This document shows positions 46,750 through 55,332 of a DNA stretch of 64,000 nucleotides, piece by piece. Below the pieces are notes generated by a model. It did not search any database. It had not been told where the DNA came from and saw nothing but the letters and a program-made list of their open reading frames with translations. Origin of the DNA: Saprospiraceae bacterium (lineage in GTDB: Bacteria > Bacteroidota > Bacteroidia > Chitinophagales > Saprospiraceae); NCBI GenBank assembly GCA_016718205.1, contig JADKEB010000012.1, forward strand, positions 124,001-188,000, given 5' to 3'. The number at the start of each line of letters is the position of its first letter. The first letter of the stretch is position 1. Position numbers and translations under genes: made by a program.

Positions 46750-46976
46750 CTTTAAACACAATGCTGTCCCCGAAAATTCAAAAGCAAGAGGATTAAGTAA
46801 AGTTGCTCACTTATTAAAAATTGACCAAATGGATACCACCACAAAATACGAATTCGAAGCTTACGCTTTTAATGGTACTCATTTATATAGCTTGTCCAAA
46901 TAGTTAATAAGGTAAATCAAGTCCTAACAAAACTTTAATCCATTGAAAAAATACATCACAATGTGCCGATGATGTA

Positions 46977-47900
46977 TTAATGATCCAACTTAAACTTGAC
47001 TGGAAGGGTGTAAAGCACTTTTACAGGTCGTCCCCTTTGTTTTCCCGGAATCCATTTTTGTGCCATTTCATTCATACTCCTGATAACTGTAGCAGCTGCC
47101 TCACCGCAACCAGCACCTATGTCTCTTACTATTTTCACATGAGTCACGCTGCCATCTGTATCAACAACAAACTGGATAACTGCCATTCCATCCACCCCAA
47201 TGTCCTTTGCTAAAGCCGGATATGAAAGATGTTTTTGTATGTATACCATAAGTGCCTTTTCAGAGCATTTTTTCTTATCTTCATCCGTAGCTTTATCTTC
47301 ACATCCCGGAAATCTAGGCATCTGCTCCACAACTTTGAAAAAATCATCACCATCCAGAGCTGGTGCGGGAGCAGGCGGTGGTGGTGGTAACGGGACTGCT
47401 TTTTTCTCTGTTACCACCTGTGCTTCTACCTTTGTATCAACATCTATAGAGTTATCCAGAAAACCAGGACTGTCATCTATGATCTCAGTGTCCGGCACTT
47501 CATCAATGACCGGCGGTGGTGGTGTCGGAGGCGGTGCAGGTGGTTCAGGCACACGAGGTATTTCGATTTCAACTTCATCTGGATTTACCAGATCTACTAT
47601 TTCTAATTTCAATTGTTTTTCATAAGTTGTCCAGCTGATAGCAACCAAAGAAAATCCAACAGCTACAGCCAAACCATAATTAAAAAATGAGCCGGATAAT
47701 TTAAATACATCAATTTCCGGAAATTTAGTAAGGTAAGAAAGCGTGCCTGGTTTTTTAGAATTGTTGATATTCAGGAGATCTGACAGTTTATAAAAATTAT
47801 ATTTCCATCTGAAAAAAATAATCAAACAAATAGTTAGTATTACTATTCCAATAAAGAAAAGTGCAACACCCATGCTGGAAATCTCTAATTCGTTAAACAT
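46977..47900 (-). CDS. Energy transducer TonB
   Basis: 307 residues. Two N-terminal helices (about 10-30 and 75-92) anchor it in the inner membrane, instead of the single helix of classical TonB. A Pro-rich spacer follows (PEPPAPPPTPPPPVID and PLPPPPPAPAPA), then the C-terminal domain (about 195-305) with KHLSYPALAKDIGVDGMAVI, QFVVDTDGSVTHVKIVRDIG and MNEMAQKWIPGKQRGRPVKV. It passes proton-motive energy to TonB-dependent receptors such as the two in this window. No exbB/exbD genes adjoin. Confidence 0.93.
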   Translation of the reverse strand: MFNELEISSMGVALFFIGIVILTICLIIFFRWKYNFYKLSDLLNINNSKKPGTLSYLTKFPEIDVFKLSGSFFNYGLAVAVGFSLVAISWTTYEKQLKLEIVDLVNPDEVEIEIPRVPEPPAPPPTPPPPVIDEVPDTEIIDDSPGFLDNSIDVDTKVEAQVVTEKKAVPLPPPPPAPAPALDGDDFFKVVEQMPRFPGCEDKATDEDKKKCSEKALMVYIQKHLSYPALAKDIGVDGMAVIQFVVDTDGSVTHVKIVRDIGAGCGEAAATVIRSMNEMAQKWIPGKQRGRPVKVLYTLPVKFKLDH

Positions 47901-48514
47901 AATTCATTAATTTAATTGGTACATTAAATATTGATATAATCTTATATAGCATAATATAAGAACGTATTTAATTATATTGACGGTATTAAATATTGTATAT
48001 TACCGTCTATAAATTATTGTAATAAATTAAAGATGCGCTGTTCCACTAGTTTGGTGTGCAGTAATGTGAATTTTTAAGAGTCCTTAAAAAAGTTCATTTT
48101 TTTTTGAAAAAAGGGTAATAGAAATTCATAGTTTTTCTAAAATTATATTCCTTAATAACCACACAATAAATTCATTTGTTATATATTAATGTGAATATCC
48201 TTCTTGAATTTTCCCGAACTAAAGCTTAAAATTTAGTTTTCTTCTATCTACCTTTGAAAAAAAAAATACCATTACTTTACCAACAATCCCATTCATACAT
48301 AACTATTACGACCGATGGTGCGAAAAGTGCAGATTCGTGCATCAAGGTGCCGTTGGGCAGGAGGAGGTCAGGATGACGGAAGACCAAAAAGATATCAAAA
48401 TGGAAGCTTTTTGGAATAACATATCTGATCAATTTAAAAAAAGCAAAATTCTTACTTGAAAAATATATAGTTGAAAATTTCATAGAGATAAATGATAAAT
48501 GAGTCCGAAATTGA

Positions 48515-48671
48515 GGGTGTATTTCATTTTTTCGCATCACATTAAAAATCATCAATTTTTTTTGCGATTCAGGCAAGATGCCTTAATATCTTGCATCGTA
48601 GTTAAAAGCTACGACGAACAAACGAAACTTGATAAGAAATCGAGCACAGTGCGAAAAAATGAAATGCACCT
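48515..48671. mobile_element. MITE-like element with GGGTGTAT end
   Basis: 157 bp. The end GGGTGTATTTCATTTTTTCG pairs with the inverse of CGAAAAAATGAAATGCACCT. GAAATTGA flanks both sides (48507-48514, 48672-48679), an 8-bp target duplication as in MITE family 2. The centre has two stem-loops (GCAAGATGCCTTAATATCTTGC region; CGTAG..CTACG). Probably a third member mobilised by the same transposase type. Confidence 0.6.
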
Positions 48672-48854
48672 GAAATTGAAGAAAAAGAAAGGCTTTGTTA
48701 AACTATTTATATGATACGTAGCACGTCAATAAATTTAGGCTTTAAGTCAAATTATTATTCAAATCCAAGTCCTGACTTTCTTTATGTGTAACAAAACATC
48801 AAAGTTTTATTAAATTTTCGTAATTTAACAAGAACAAAGCCATACAAAATATAC

Positions 48855-48970
48855 ATTCCGCCAATTATAAGAATAATATTATTGGCGGAATCTAAACTAT
48901 AAACGTACATTCCGCCATATATAAGCACATTATTAGTGGCGGAATATTGGATGTATAAACACATTCCGCC
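48855..48970. repeat. 54-bp-period palindromic repeat array
   Basis: Two 37-bp hairpin units, each bounded by ATTCCGCC and GGCGGAAT, begin at 48855 and 48909; a third half-unit ATTCCGCC begins at 48963. The start spacing is exactly 54 bp both times. Unit interiors and spacers differ. It lies 65 bp beyond the 3' end of the helicase gene. Confidence 0.75.
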
Positions 48971-49034
48971 ATTGATTACACTTAAAAAATAGCCAAATTC
49001 AGTAGCACTTCATCACTTTCTTCACCTAAGACAA

Positions 49035-51182
49035 TCAAACCTTCCCACCACATCCCGGGCAAAACTTAAAATGTGACTCTACAACTCTGAGGCAAGTAGG
49101 ACAAAGAATCCTTTCGGGCAAGATAGATTGCATGGGTTTAGAAAAGAGTACTTTGTACAATGGTGGTATTTCATCTATGAACATACTTTCGTTACCTTTC
49201 TCAGTAATCAAATAAAGATTATCAGCTGCCCGGGTGAGTGCTACGTAAAAGAGTCTTCTTTCTTCTTCCAGCAGGATATCATACTTTACAGGTCTGATGA
49301 TCTGATAGATGCGGTCGTCAAGCCATACGTCCGGGAAGCCACCGCTACCTTGGGTAAGCCCTATGATAAAAACTGCTTTGCTTTCGAGACCCTTGGCGGC
49401 ATGGATGGTCTTGGCATTGATGTAGATCTTCTCTTTTTTGAATCGCTCACGATATGGCTCAAACATCTTGCTCCGACGGTACAAAAATAGGATCTGATCA
49501 TTGGGAATGTTCTGTGCCAGCAGTTCTTTTACTTCCTGCACCGCAAATTCTACGCCATCAACAAAGTCAACGGCTGAATATACTTCGATCTTTTTTCTGG
49601 ATTTTTTCTGTGCTTTGATGACCTTGTCCACCATGAAACGATTGTTGCGGATCACTTCAGAGCTCGCATCGACTATATTGGGTGTACTGCGATAATTGGT
49701 ATCTAAACTGATACATCTGGCATCCCGAAAAAAGCGGCTGAACTCAACAATATACTGCACGTCAGATCCTCTGAACCCATAGATACTTTGCCAGTCATCG
49801 CCGACGCAGAATAGTTGAGCATCAGGATTCATCAACGTCTTGATAAAACTTACCTGTATCTTGTTGACATCCTGAAATTCATCCACGAGCACATATTTGT
49901 ACTGGTGGAAAAACTTCTGTCGGATCTCTTCGCTTTTTTTGAGCAGATTTATCGCCTTGATATTGAGATCATTAAAGTCCAGATATGACCGATCTGTACA
50001 ATAGGTCTCAAAACGCTCTATCAGCGGCAATGCCAACTTATAAAAATCCCTGATCCGCTGATGCTGGTCCTGAGAAGCTTTGTTCGCTACATCGTGAATA
50101 TTCAGACCATCAACCTTGATCATATCCACTACGCGTATCAACTGTCTGAGAAAATTGCGAATCTCATGATGACGACCTTTGAACTCTTCTTCATAGTGCA
50201 AAACAGTATTGTCATCAAATCCATCGGGGAGCCGATTTCTGATGATGCGATCAAGTGCGAGATTGAAGAGTGAAGTATCTCTGGTCATCTCTTCATAGGT
50301 CTTCACAAGAAGCTTACCGGCTATGTTGAATTGTTTTTCTTTGAAGTCCGAGCCTTTGCTCAAATTGCTGATATGCTCGATGTACAGATTGGCGTCAGGT
50401 ATGAAAAAGTCGGGATAAAACTCATATTCCTGAAATGAAACTTTAGGCTCATAGACAAACTTGATATTGTGTCTGTAAAGCCAGTCAGCGATATACTGTT
50501 CAGACTTGGATCTGACCTTAGTGCCATTAAGGGTTGTATATATCTTATTGTCGCTACTCAATGCCAATGCAGATCGCTGTGACAAGTGAAGTTTATCCAC
50601 CAGATAGTCGAGCACATATCGTTTGAAATCAATGAGATACTCTCTGTCACTACAGCAATCAATCAATACTTTGTGCAGTGCAGTATATGTCGTCTCCGAT
50701 GCTGTGATGGCCGCCATCTCCTCATCTACAAAACCTGTATCGGTGATGATTTTAAATTTATTATCAAATTCGCTGACACCATAGGTCCTTAGGATGCTGA
50801 AGCATAGCCCGTGAAAGGTACGTATCGTCAGATTGCGTATCCAGCCAGTCTGTTGTATTTGATGGCGACGGTGGGCATTTTTTGCGTTCTCTGAGAGGGT
50901 TTTATTGTGTAAGATATCCTTGTACTCACCATCAAAATCTACAGACAGGATGAGTCGATCTATCATCTCGTTGGCTGCATTTTTAGTGAAAGTGATGGCA
51001 AGTATCTCTGATGGTTTGGCACCTTTTTCATTGATGAGATAAAGGATTTTCTGGAGTAGCGTCTGAGTTTTACCAGATCCCGCACCTGCTATGACAAGCA
51101 CACGTTTATCCTCGGCAGTGACTGCTGCTCTTTGCTGTTTATTGAGCGATGCCAGTGATGCAGGAATATTTTTATTGGCCAA
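49035..51182 (-). CDS. UvrD/Rep-family (helicase IV-like) ATP-dependent DNA helicase
   Basis: 715 residues of superfamily 1A. Motifs: Q motif LNKQQRAAV, Walker A GAGSGKT (33-39), ITFTKNAANEM (Ia), DEFQDVNKIQ (II), GDDWQSIYGFRGSD (III), LDTNYRS (IV), TIHAAKGLE and ALTRAADNLYL (V/VI). An insertion (KVRSKSEQYIADWLYRHNIK..VYEPKV...FYPDFFIPDANLYIE) resembles a PD-(D/E)XK/Vsr-like nuclease core as in helicase IV relatives. The C-terminus carries a zinc ribbon (CPTC...CPGC). 3'-5' unwinding in repair or recombination restart. Its start lies 108 bp past a dinB tail remnant. Confidence 0.92.
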   Translation of the reverse strand: MANKNIPASLASLNKQQRAAVTAEDKRVLVIAGAGSGKTQTLLQKILYLINEKGAKPSEILAITFTKNAANEMIDRLILSVDFDGEYKDILHNKTLSENAKNAHRRHQIQQTGWIRNLTIRTFHGLCFSILRTYGVSEFDNKFKIITDTGFVDEEMAAITASETTYTALHKVLIDCCSDREYLIDFKRYVLDYLVDKLHLSQRSALALSSDNKIYTTLNGTKVRSKSEQYIADWLYRHNIKFVYEPKVSFQEYEFYPDFFIPDANLYIEHISNLSKGSDFKEKQFNIAGKLLVKTYEEMTRDTSLFNLALDRIIRNRLPDGFDDNTVLHYEEEFKGRHHEIRNFLRQLIRVVDMIKVDGLNIHDVANKASQDQHQRIRDFYKLALPLIERFETYCTDRSYLDFNDLNIKAINLLKKSEEIRQKFFHQYKYVLVDEFQDVNKIQVSFIKTLMNPDAQLFCVGDDWQSIYGFRGSDVQYIVEFSRFFRDARCISLDTNYRSTPNIVDASSEVIRNNRFMVDKVIKAQKKSRKKIEVYSAVDFVDGVEFAVQEVKELLAQNIPNDQILFLYRRSKMFEPYRERFKKEKIYINAKTIHAAKGLESKAVFIIGLTQGSGGFPDVWLDDRIYQIIRPVKYDILLEEERRLFYVALTRAADNLYLITEKGNESMFIDEIPPLYKVLFSKPMQSILPERILCPTCLRVVESHFKFCPGCGGKV

Positions 51183-51289
51183 TGGAAAAGGAGATGAATT
51201 CAGGGCGAAGATAGAGAAAAGATTGATTTTCTCAAACCTTATGGGTTTCGGAAACCTTTATGGTTTGAAAATCCAGTATATACCGGCAA

Positions 51290-51360
51290 CTAATCTTTCA
51301 ATCCCTTGGGCTTTACGAGTCTGTTAGGAGGGATGATGACATCGGCACCAAAGCGTTTCA
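51290..51360 (-). pseudogene. Remnant of a dinB 3' end
   Basis: The minus strand reads LKRFGADVIIPPNRLVKPKG followed by LKD and a stop. This parallels the end of the dinB gene 500 bp away (RRRFGADSIMRASGLVKAKV) but is clearly diverged, so it is a paralogue tail and not a recent copy. It overlaps the last bases of the yoeB gene, placing the toxin-antitoxin unit between two dinB 3' ends. Confidence 0.45.
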
Positions 51361-51615
51361 ATAATGAAATCTGCAAGAAGCTACAATAATCATTTTGTCT
51401 TCCACTTTGTATATCAATCTATGCTCTTGGTTGATACGGCTGGACCAATAACCTTTGTAATTTCCTACCAATGGCTCTGGTTTGCCCAAACCTGAAAAAG
51501 GATTGCGAAAAATGTCTTTGAGTAATCCGTTGATTTTCTTTACAGTTTCTTTATCGTTTTCTTGCCAATACAAATAATCTTCCCATGACGATGTATGAAA
51601 TGTCAACAATCTCAT
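51358..51615 (-). CDS. yoeB: YoeB-family mRNA interferase toxin
   Basis: 85 residues, standard YoeB length. It cleaves mRNA on the ribosome. Conserved features: FHTSSWEDYLYWQENDKETV, RNPFSGLGKPEPLVGNYKGY, WSSRINQEHRLIYKVEDKMI and the catalytic C-terminal end CRFHY (His84-Tyr85). Its ATG overlaps the stop of the antitoxin gene (ATGA), the usual coupling. The paired antitoxin lacks its N-terminal part, so regulation may be altered. Confidence 0.92.
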   Translation of the reverse strand: MRLLTFHTSSWEDYLYWQENDKETVKKINGLLKDIFRNPFSGLGKPEPLVGNYKGYWSSRINQEHRLIYKVEDKMIIVASCRFHY

Positions 51616-51791
51616 GGAATTAGTTCTCTTTCTACTAAATTGATTCCTAAACTAATATCGTTTATAGCATTATCTAATCGTTCTTTGTTTTTCGCAGAAG
51701 ACATTAGATATAAAGTTTCCTGAAGGCTATTATAAGATTTGAGGGAAATCAAGACGATATCCTTGTTATCAGGTCGATTATAAACAATCAT
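51612..51791 (-). CDS. YefM-family antitoxin, N-terminally truncated
   Basis: 59 residues, against about 80-90 for full YefM proteins. What remains is NKDIVLISLKSYNSLQETLY followed by LMSSAKNKERLDNAINDIS, the second half of the Phd/YefM fold plus the C-terminal toxin-wrapping tail. The N-terminal strand and helix (normally MKTITYSEAR...) that dimerise and bind the operator are missing; an in-frame TGA lies 9 bp upstream of ATG 51791 and the dinB stop is 27 bp upstream. It may still neutralise YoeB but probably cannot bind its own operator. Confidence 0.82.
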   Translation of the reverse strand: MIVYNRPDNKDIVLISLKSYNSLQETLYLMSSAKNKERLDNAINDISLGINLVERELIP

Positions 51792-51817
51792 GATTCTTCA
51801 AAAGTTCATTTGTACCT

Positions 51818-53006
51818 TCACCCTCCATCCACCGGCAACTGATCCCGTAGCACCTTAGCCTTCACCAATCCGCTCGCGCGCATGATGGAGTCTGCGCCAA
51901 AACGCCTTCTGATCCTATCCATCTGCTGCATGAGGTGGATGTGCTCCATCGTATCGTCAAATAGATTGATTTGATAGCTACCTTGTACCAATCCACTATA
52001 CTTAACACCGATGAGACGGATGAGTTGGCGTCGCTCATATACCTTGTCGAATAGGTCGAGTACGTGCTGACCTAGTAGTCGGTCATTGGCGGTGTAGGTG
52101 ATGTTTTTTTGTTTGGTATAAGTATTAAAATCCGCATATCGGATCTTGACGGTGATGGTAGATGCGAGTTTGCCGGATGCACGCAGTTCAAAGGAAAGTT
52201 TGTCTGCCATGTCGAGCAGGAGATGTTTCATCATGGTGATATCGAGTGTATCTTCCATAAAGGTACGTTCTTTGGACATAGACTTTTGTTCGTGATAGGG
52301 TACGATGGGTGTGGTATCGATGGCGTTGGCTTTTTCCCATAGTGTGCGGCCTGGCTTGCCGAACTCTCGCTCCAGCAGACGGATCGGAATCTGACTGAGT
52401 GTCTCAATGGTCCGTACACCCATGAAGTTGAGTTTTTTGTGTGTCTGATCACCTACACCGGGTATCTTGCCAACCGGCAGCGGCGCTAGAAATCCTTTTT
52501 CTTCGCCATTGGGTACGTATTTGGTACCGTTGGGTTTGGCCTCGCCGGTGCCTACTTTGGAGACGGTTTTATTGATGGAGAGACCGAAAGAGATGGGCAG
52601 GCCTGATTCCCTGATCACTTTCTGACGCAACTCTGATGACCACTTAAAGCATCCGAAATGACGATCCATACCCGTGAGATCAAGATAAAACTCGTCGATA
52701 GATGCCTTCTCATATACGGGCGCTTCCTCAGCGATGATATCGGTGACAATACCGCTGTACTTGGAGTAGCTGTCCATGTCCCCTCTCAGGATAATGGCTT
52801 GTGGACAGAGGCGAAGTGCCATTTTCATGGGCATGGCTGAGTGTACACCAAAGCGACGCGCTTCATAACTACAAGATGCTACTACACCACGATTGGATGT
52901 ACCGCCGATGAGTAGCGGCTTACCAAGTAAGACTACTGTTTTTGAGACACTCGACCGATACGAAGAAGGAGTCGAGATCTAGATGGAGGATGGCGCGATC
53001 GTACAT
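51818..53006 (-). pseudogene. dinB: DNA polymerase IV, frameshifted near the N-terminus
   Basis: Full-length Y-family polymerase of about 395 residues if repaired. From ATG 53006 the frame reads MYDRAILHLDLDSFFVSVEC (catalytic Asp residues of palm motif I) and stops after 27 codons; from about 52930 another frame continues LLGKPLLIGGTSNRGVVASC, YEARRFGVHSAMPMKMALRL to the natural end, including KASIDEFYLD (catalytic DE) and GVRTIETLSQIP (HhH). One surplus A at 52929-52930 accounts for the break. The downstream part alone (ATG 52834) lacks the motif I Asp and would be inactive. Two candidate damage-response operators lie upstream. Confidence 0.85.
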
Positions 53007-53063
53007 GGGATGTCTGTTTTGCGGATTCGATGATTTGCAAAATTGCGCATTTAAAACATATAT

Positions 53064-53101
53064 GTCGTATATAACGTCTAAACAATGACGCAATATACGA
53101 C
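53064..53101 (-). promoter_or_regulatory. Two candidate LexA-type operators upstream of dinB
   Basis: GTCGTATATAACGTC (53064-53078) and GACGCAATATACGAC (53087-53101) both fit GWCG-N7-CGWC, centre to centre 23 bp apart and 58-95 bp before the dinB start. The same dyad precedes the alkC-like gene (57821-57835). Confidence 0.6.
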
Positions 53102-53286
53102 GAATTTAATAATTTTTATAAAATTTGATAGAAAATGCTTCTATCTAGTCTAAAAATAGCAAAATTAATATGGCAATGAAGACTTGACCTATTTGATGCT
53201 TTGATCAACAAGCATTTTGCAAAGTATAATGAAGTTTTTAGAAAGTTGGCAATAAAGTAGTAATCTCCCTTATTTTATAAAAAAAA

Positions 53287-53323
53287 AACAAAGCCAATCA
53301 AAATTTTTCTGATTGGCTTTGTT
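53287..53323 (-). terminator. Rho-independent terminator of the subtilase gene
   Basis: 14-bp perfect stem AACAAAGCCAATCA/TGATTGGCTTTGTT with a 9-nt loop; on the minus strand it is followed by a run of T. A MITE copy separates it from the gene's stop. Confidence 0.85.
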
Positions 53324-53328
53324 TCTAA

Positions 53329-53488
53329 GAGTATGTTTAAAATTTATCCTTTAGCAATAAAATGTTTTATTTTGGCTACAAATTCGTTAAATTTTTCGTC
53401 GAATTGTCCACATTCGACTGCAAAATTTGCCTCTTTTCGCTCAAAATAACTCCATTTTATTAACCAAAAACAAAATTTAAACATACTC
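53329..53488. mobile_element. MITE family 1, copy D (inverted, divergent)
   Basis: 160 bp, ends GAGTATGTTTAAA and TTTAAACATACTC, flanked by TAA (53326-53328, 53489-53491). The interior, read on the minus strand, retains TTTTGAGCGAAAAGAGGCAA and the GCAGTCGAA/TTCGACG hairpin of the family but is otherwise diverged, so it is an older insertion. It lies between the subtilase stop and its terminator. Confidence 0.78.
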
Positions 53489-53509
53489 TAAATCGGTTTT
53501 TTCTACCAA

Positions 53510-55027
53510 TTACATATTGCTCATGGCAGTAGATGCATTGATCCTGCCCCAACCTAGATTGCTATTGGGATTTGGGTAGAATTGTGCAGTATTGCGCAGG
53601 GCGTTGAATACCTGTGTACGTGTGGCTGATGGTGTCTTGGACCATAACATGGCTGCCACACCAGCTGTTGTCGCCGTGGCACACGATGAACCACCTATAT
53701 ATTTTGGATCATTGCCTGTGAGTGCCAAGCCGATAGAGTTTCTGTCTGCATCTGCTAATCGTTCCATTACTACGGTGAAGTCAACCTCCGATCCTTCGTG
53801 ACATACGGAACATTTAGTATTGGCAGTACCCTCTTTAACTCCTGTCACAGCAATGCATTCCGGCATCCAGGCAGGGAAAATCACACCGTACCAGGTAGTC
53901 CACGAAAATGAAGTACCTGCAGCCGCAAATATCATTTTACCTTTATTGTAAGCATAATAGATACCATCACTCACTGTGCTGCTTGATGTAGGCGAACCTA
54001 TTGACATGCTGATGATTTTGACATTGCTATTATTGCCAGCGATATATAGGGCATCTCGTACGCCATTTCGTTCATTTGATGTATTGATCAATACATCTTC
54101 AACTGCACGAATGGTCAATAAATTTGCTTTATAAGCAGCGCCAACAGCATTGCCATCATTGCTCCATGGTGCAGCGGCAAGTCCAGCCATAGATGTTCCA
54201 TGACCGCATTGATCATGTGGAGAATCCAAAGTTTGCCACCAAAGTGATCCCGAATAATGGGTACTCATCTTGGTGATTGTGCGGCCTGTACTATTGCCGG
54301 AAGCAAATTGAGATCCTAGATTGTCCTGACTAGCACCCGCACCAGTGTCAATAATACAGATCGTGATACCTTGGCCTTTCGCTGTATTCCAAGCTGTAGG
54401 TATATTGTGTGTAGCAAAGTTCCAAGGCCTTTTAGACAATGGACTCAATACGGTGTAGTCTGCCGCATTTATATTAGGATTGGGCGAACCACTACAACCG
54501 GATGACGATCTGGAACTTACTTCAGGCTCTAGACTATATCCCAATGGCTCAACAAATCTCACTTCGGGCATAGATCTGAGTTTAGTGATCAACTCTTTAT
54601 TTTTTATGATCGCATATATATGTGGAAACTTCTTGTCCACAGGTGCCAAAACAGAAAAACCTTCCGGCGTTTTATCTGTTTTTTCGTATTCCAGAATCAT
54701 TTTTTCAATCATCTCCCTGGTGTTTACCCAAGTATTGTCATTCAAGTCGATTTGATGGATTTTATCTTTGATACCAATAAATCCGTTAGGTTGGTATCCT
54801 ATGGAAAAAATGGCATCCGAATGACGACCAGCTGCAAATATGAGATCATCTGAAGCTGTATTCCAGTCAAAAGCTTTGTTGGTACGAGTCAGTTCGCCGG
54901 AGATGAAGTTGTACACTTCGCTTTTTGACAGTGTTTTTGCTGTAGCTTGTTGTTCATTTTCTTTGGCGCAGCTACCTACTATAATCAGAGCAAAAAGGAA
55001 AATAATGTGTTTAGATTTGAAATACAT
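53510..55027 (-). CDS. S8-family serine peptidase (subtilase) lipoprotein
   Basis: 505 residues with a lipoprotein signal (FLFALIIVGSC). The propeptide-like region (about 20-170) ends before ADYTVLSPLSKRPWNFATHN. Catalytic triad: Asp227 (ICIIDTGAG), His276 (CGHGTSMAG) and Ser448 (GGSSCATATTAG); KIISMSIGSP contains the oxyanion region. No C-terminal sorting domain, so it is membrane-attached outside the cytoplasm. General proteolysis or processing of exported proteins is inferred. Confidence 0.93.
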   Translation of the reverse strand: MYFKSKHIIFLFALIIVGSCAKENEQQATAKTLSKSEVYNFISGELTRTNKAFDWNTASDDLIFAAGRHSDAIFSIGYQPNGFIGIKDKIHQIDLNDNTWVNTREMIEKMILEYEKTDKTPEGFSVLAPVDKKFPHIYAIIKNKELITKLRSMPEVRFVEPLGYSLEPEVSSRSSSGCSGSPNPNINAADYTVLSPLSKRPWNFATHNIPTAWNTAKGQGITICIIDTGAGASQDNLGSQFASGNSTGRTITKMSTHYSGSLWWQTLDSPHDQCGHGTSMAGLAAAPWSNDGNAVGAAYKANLLTIRAVEDVLINTSNERNGVRDALYIAGNNSNVKIISMSIGSPTSSSTVSDGIYYAYNKGKMIFAAAGTSFSWTTWYGVIFPAWMPECIAVTGVKEGTANTKCSVCHEGSEVDFTVVMERLADADRNSIGLALTGNDPKYIGGSSCATATTAGVAAMLWSKTPSATRTQVFNALRNTAQFYPNPNSNLGWGRINASTAMSNM

Positions 55028-55332
55028 AAATTGTTTTGATTTTTGTTGGTTGAAAAAAATTATAACCCTGCAAATATATTTAAAATATTTATTCCGTATA
55101 GAAGAATTTATAAAATATTTTATTGTAAATATTCTTAGTTAATACAGAACGATATTTTATAATGTAATGAAAATAACATGCAATGATAATTAAATCACAA
55201 GTTATTAATATTCAAAAAATTGAGATACAAATTTTTGCATACCATTTTCTGTGGGATGAAAATAGAGCTTAGTTTTCATTATTTATTTGGAGAAATTGTA
55301 ATACACCAATCTCAATAACACATCTTAAGAGT
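55028..55332. other. 305-bp intergenic stretch, no gene seen
   Basis: Very AT-rich gap between two minus-strand genes. No hairpin terminator or ORF was found; it should hold the subtilase promoter. Confidence 0.45.

Larger units (their letters stand above)
46325..46864 (+). pseudogene. Duplicated internal fragment of the Rpn-type gene, split by two MITEs
   Basis: Three segments (46325-46365, 46625-46638, 46750-46864) match the intact gene at about 45944-46096 almost base for base, from FNDL.RDSLDDWI through NAVPENSKARGLSKVAHLLK to TTKYEFEAY. The gaps are filled by one element of each MITE family. Neither start nor stop is retained. The remaining 110 bp before the TonB gene's 3' end show no feature. 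Confidence 0.85.
47901..49034. other. 1.1-kb gene-free region with palindromic DNA
   Basis: No confident gene. Contents: an AT-rich promoter region for tonB (47901-48050) including an inverted pair GACGGTATTAAATATTG / ATATTACCGTC, a short open frame (48373-48459, MTEDQKDIKMEAFWNNISDQ) too small to support, a MITE-like element at 48515, and a 54-bp-period palindrome array at 48855. Confidence 0.55.

Noticed and set aside
48373..48459. Short frame reading MTEDQKDIKMEAFWNNISDQ
   Set aside because: 28 codons, no homologue recalled, no conserved context.
48782..48964. 60-codon minus-strand frame across the ATTCCGCC repeats
   Set aside because: It is open only because the 54-bp period keeps frame; composition is that of the palindromes and there is no start signal.
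48855..48970. Possible CRISPR array
   Set aside because: Only 8-bp arms are conserved, units are palindromes with variable interiors, only 2.2 units exist, and no cas genes are nearby.
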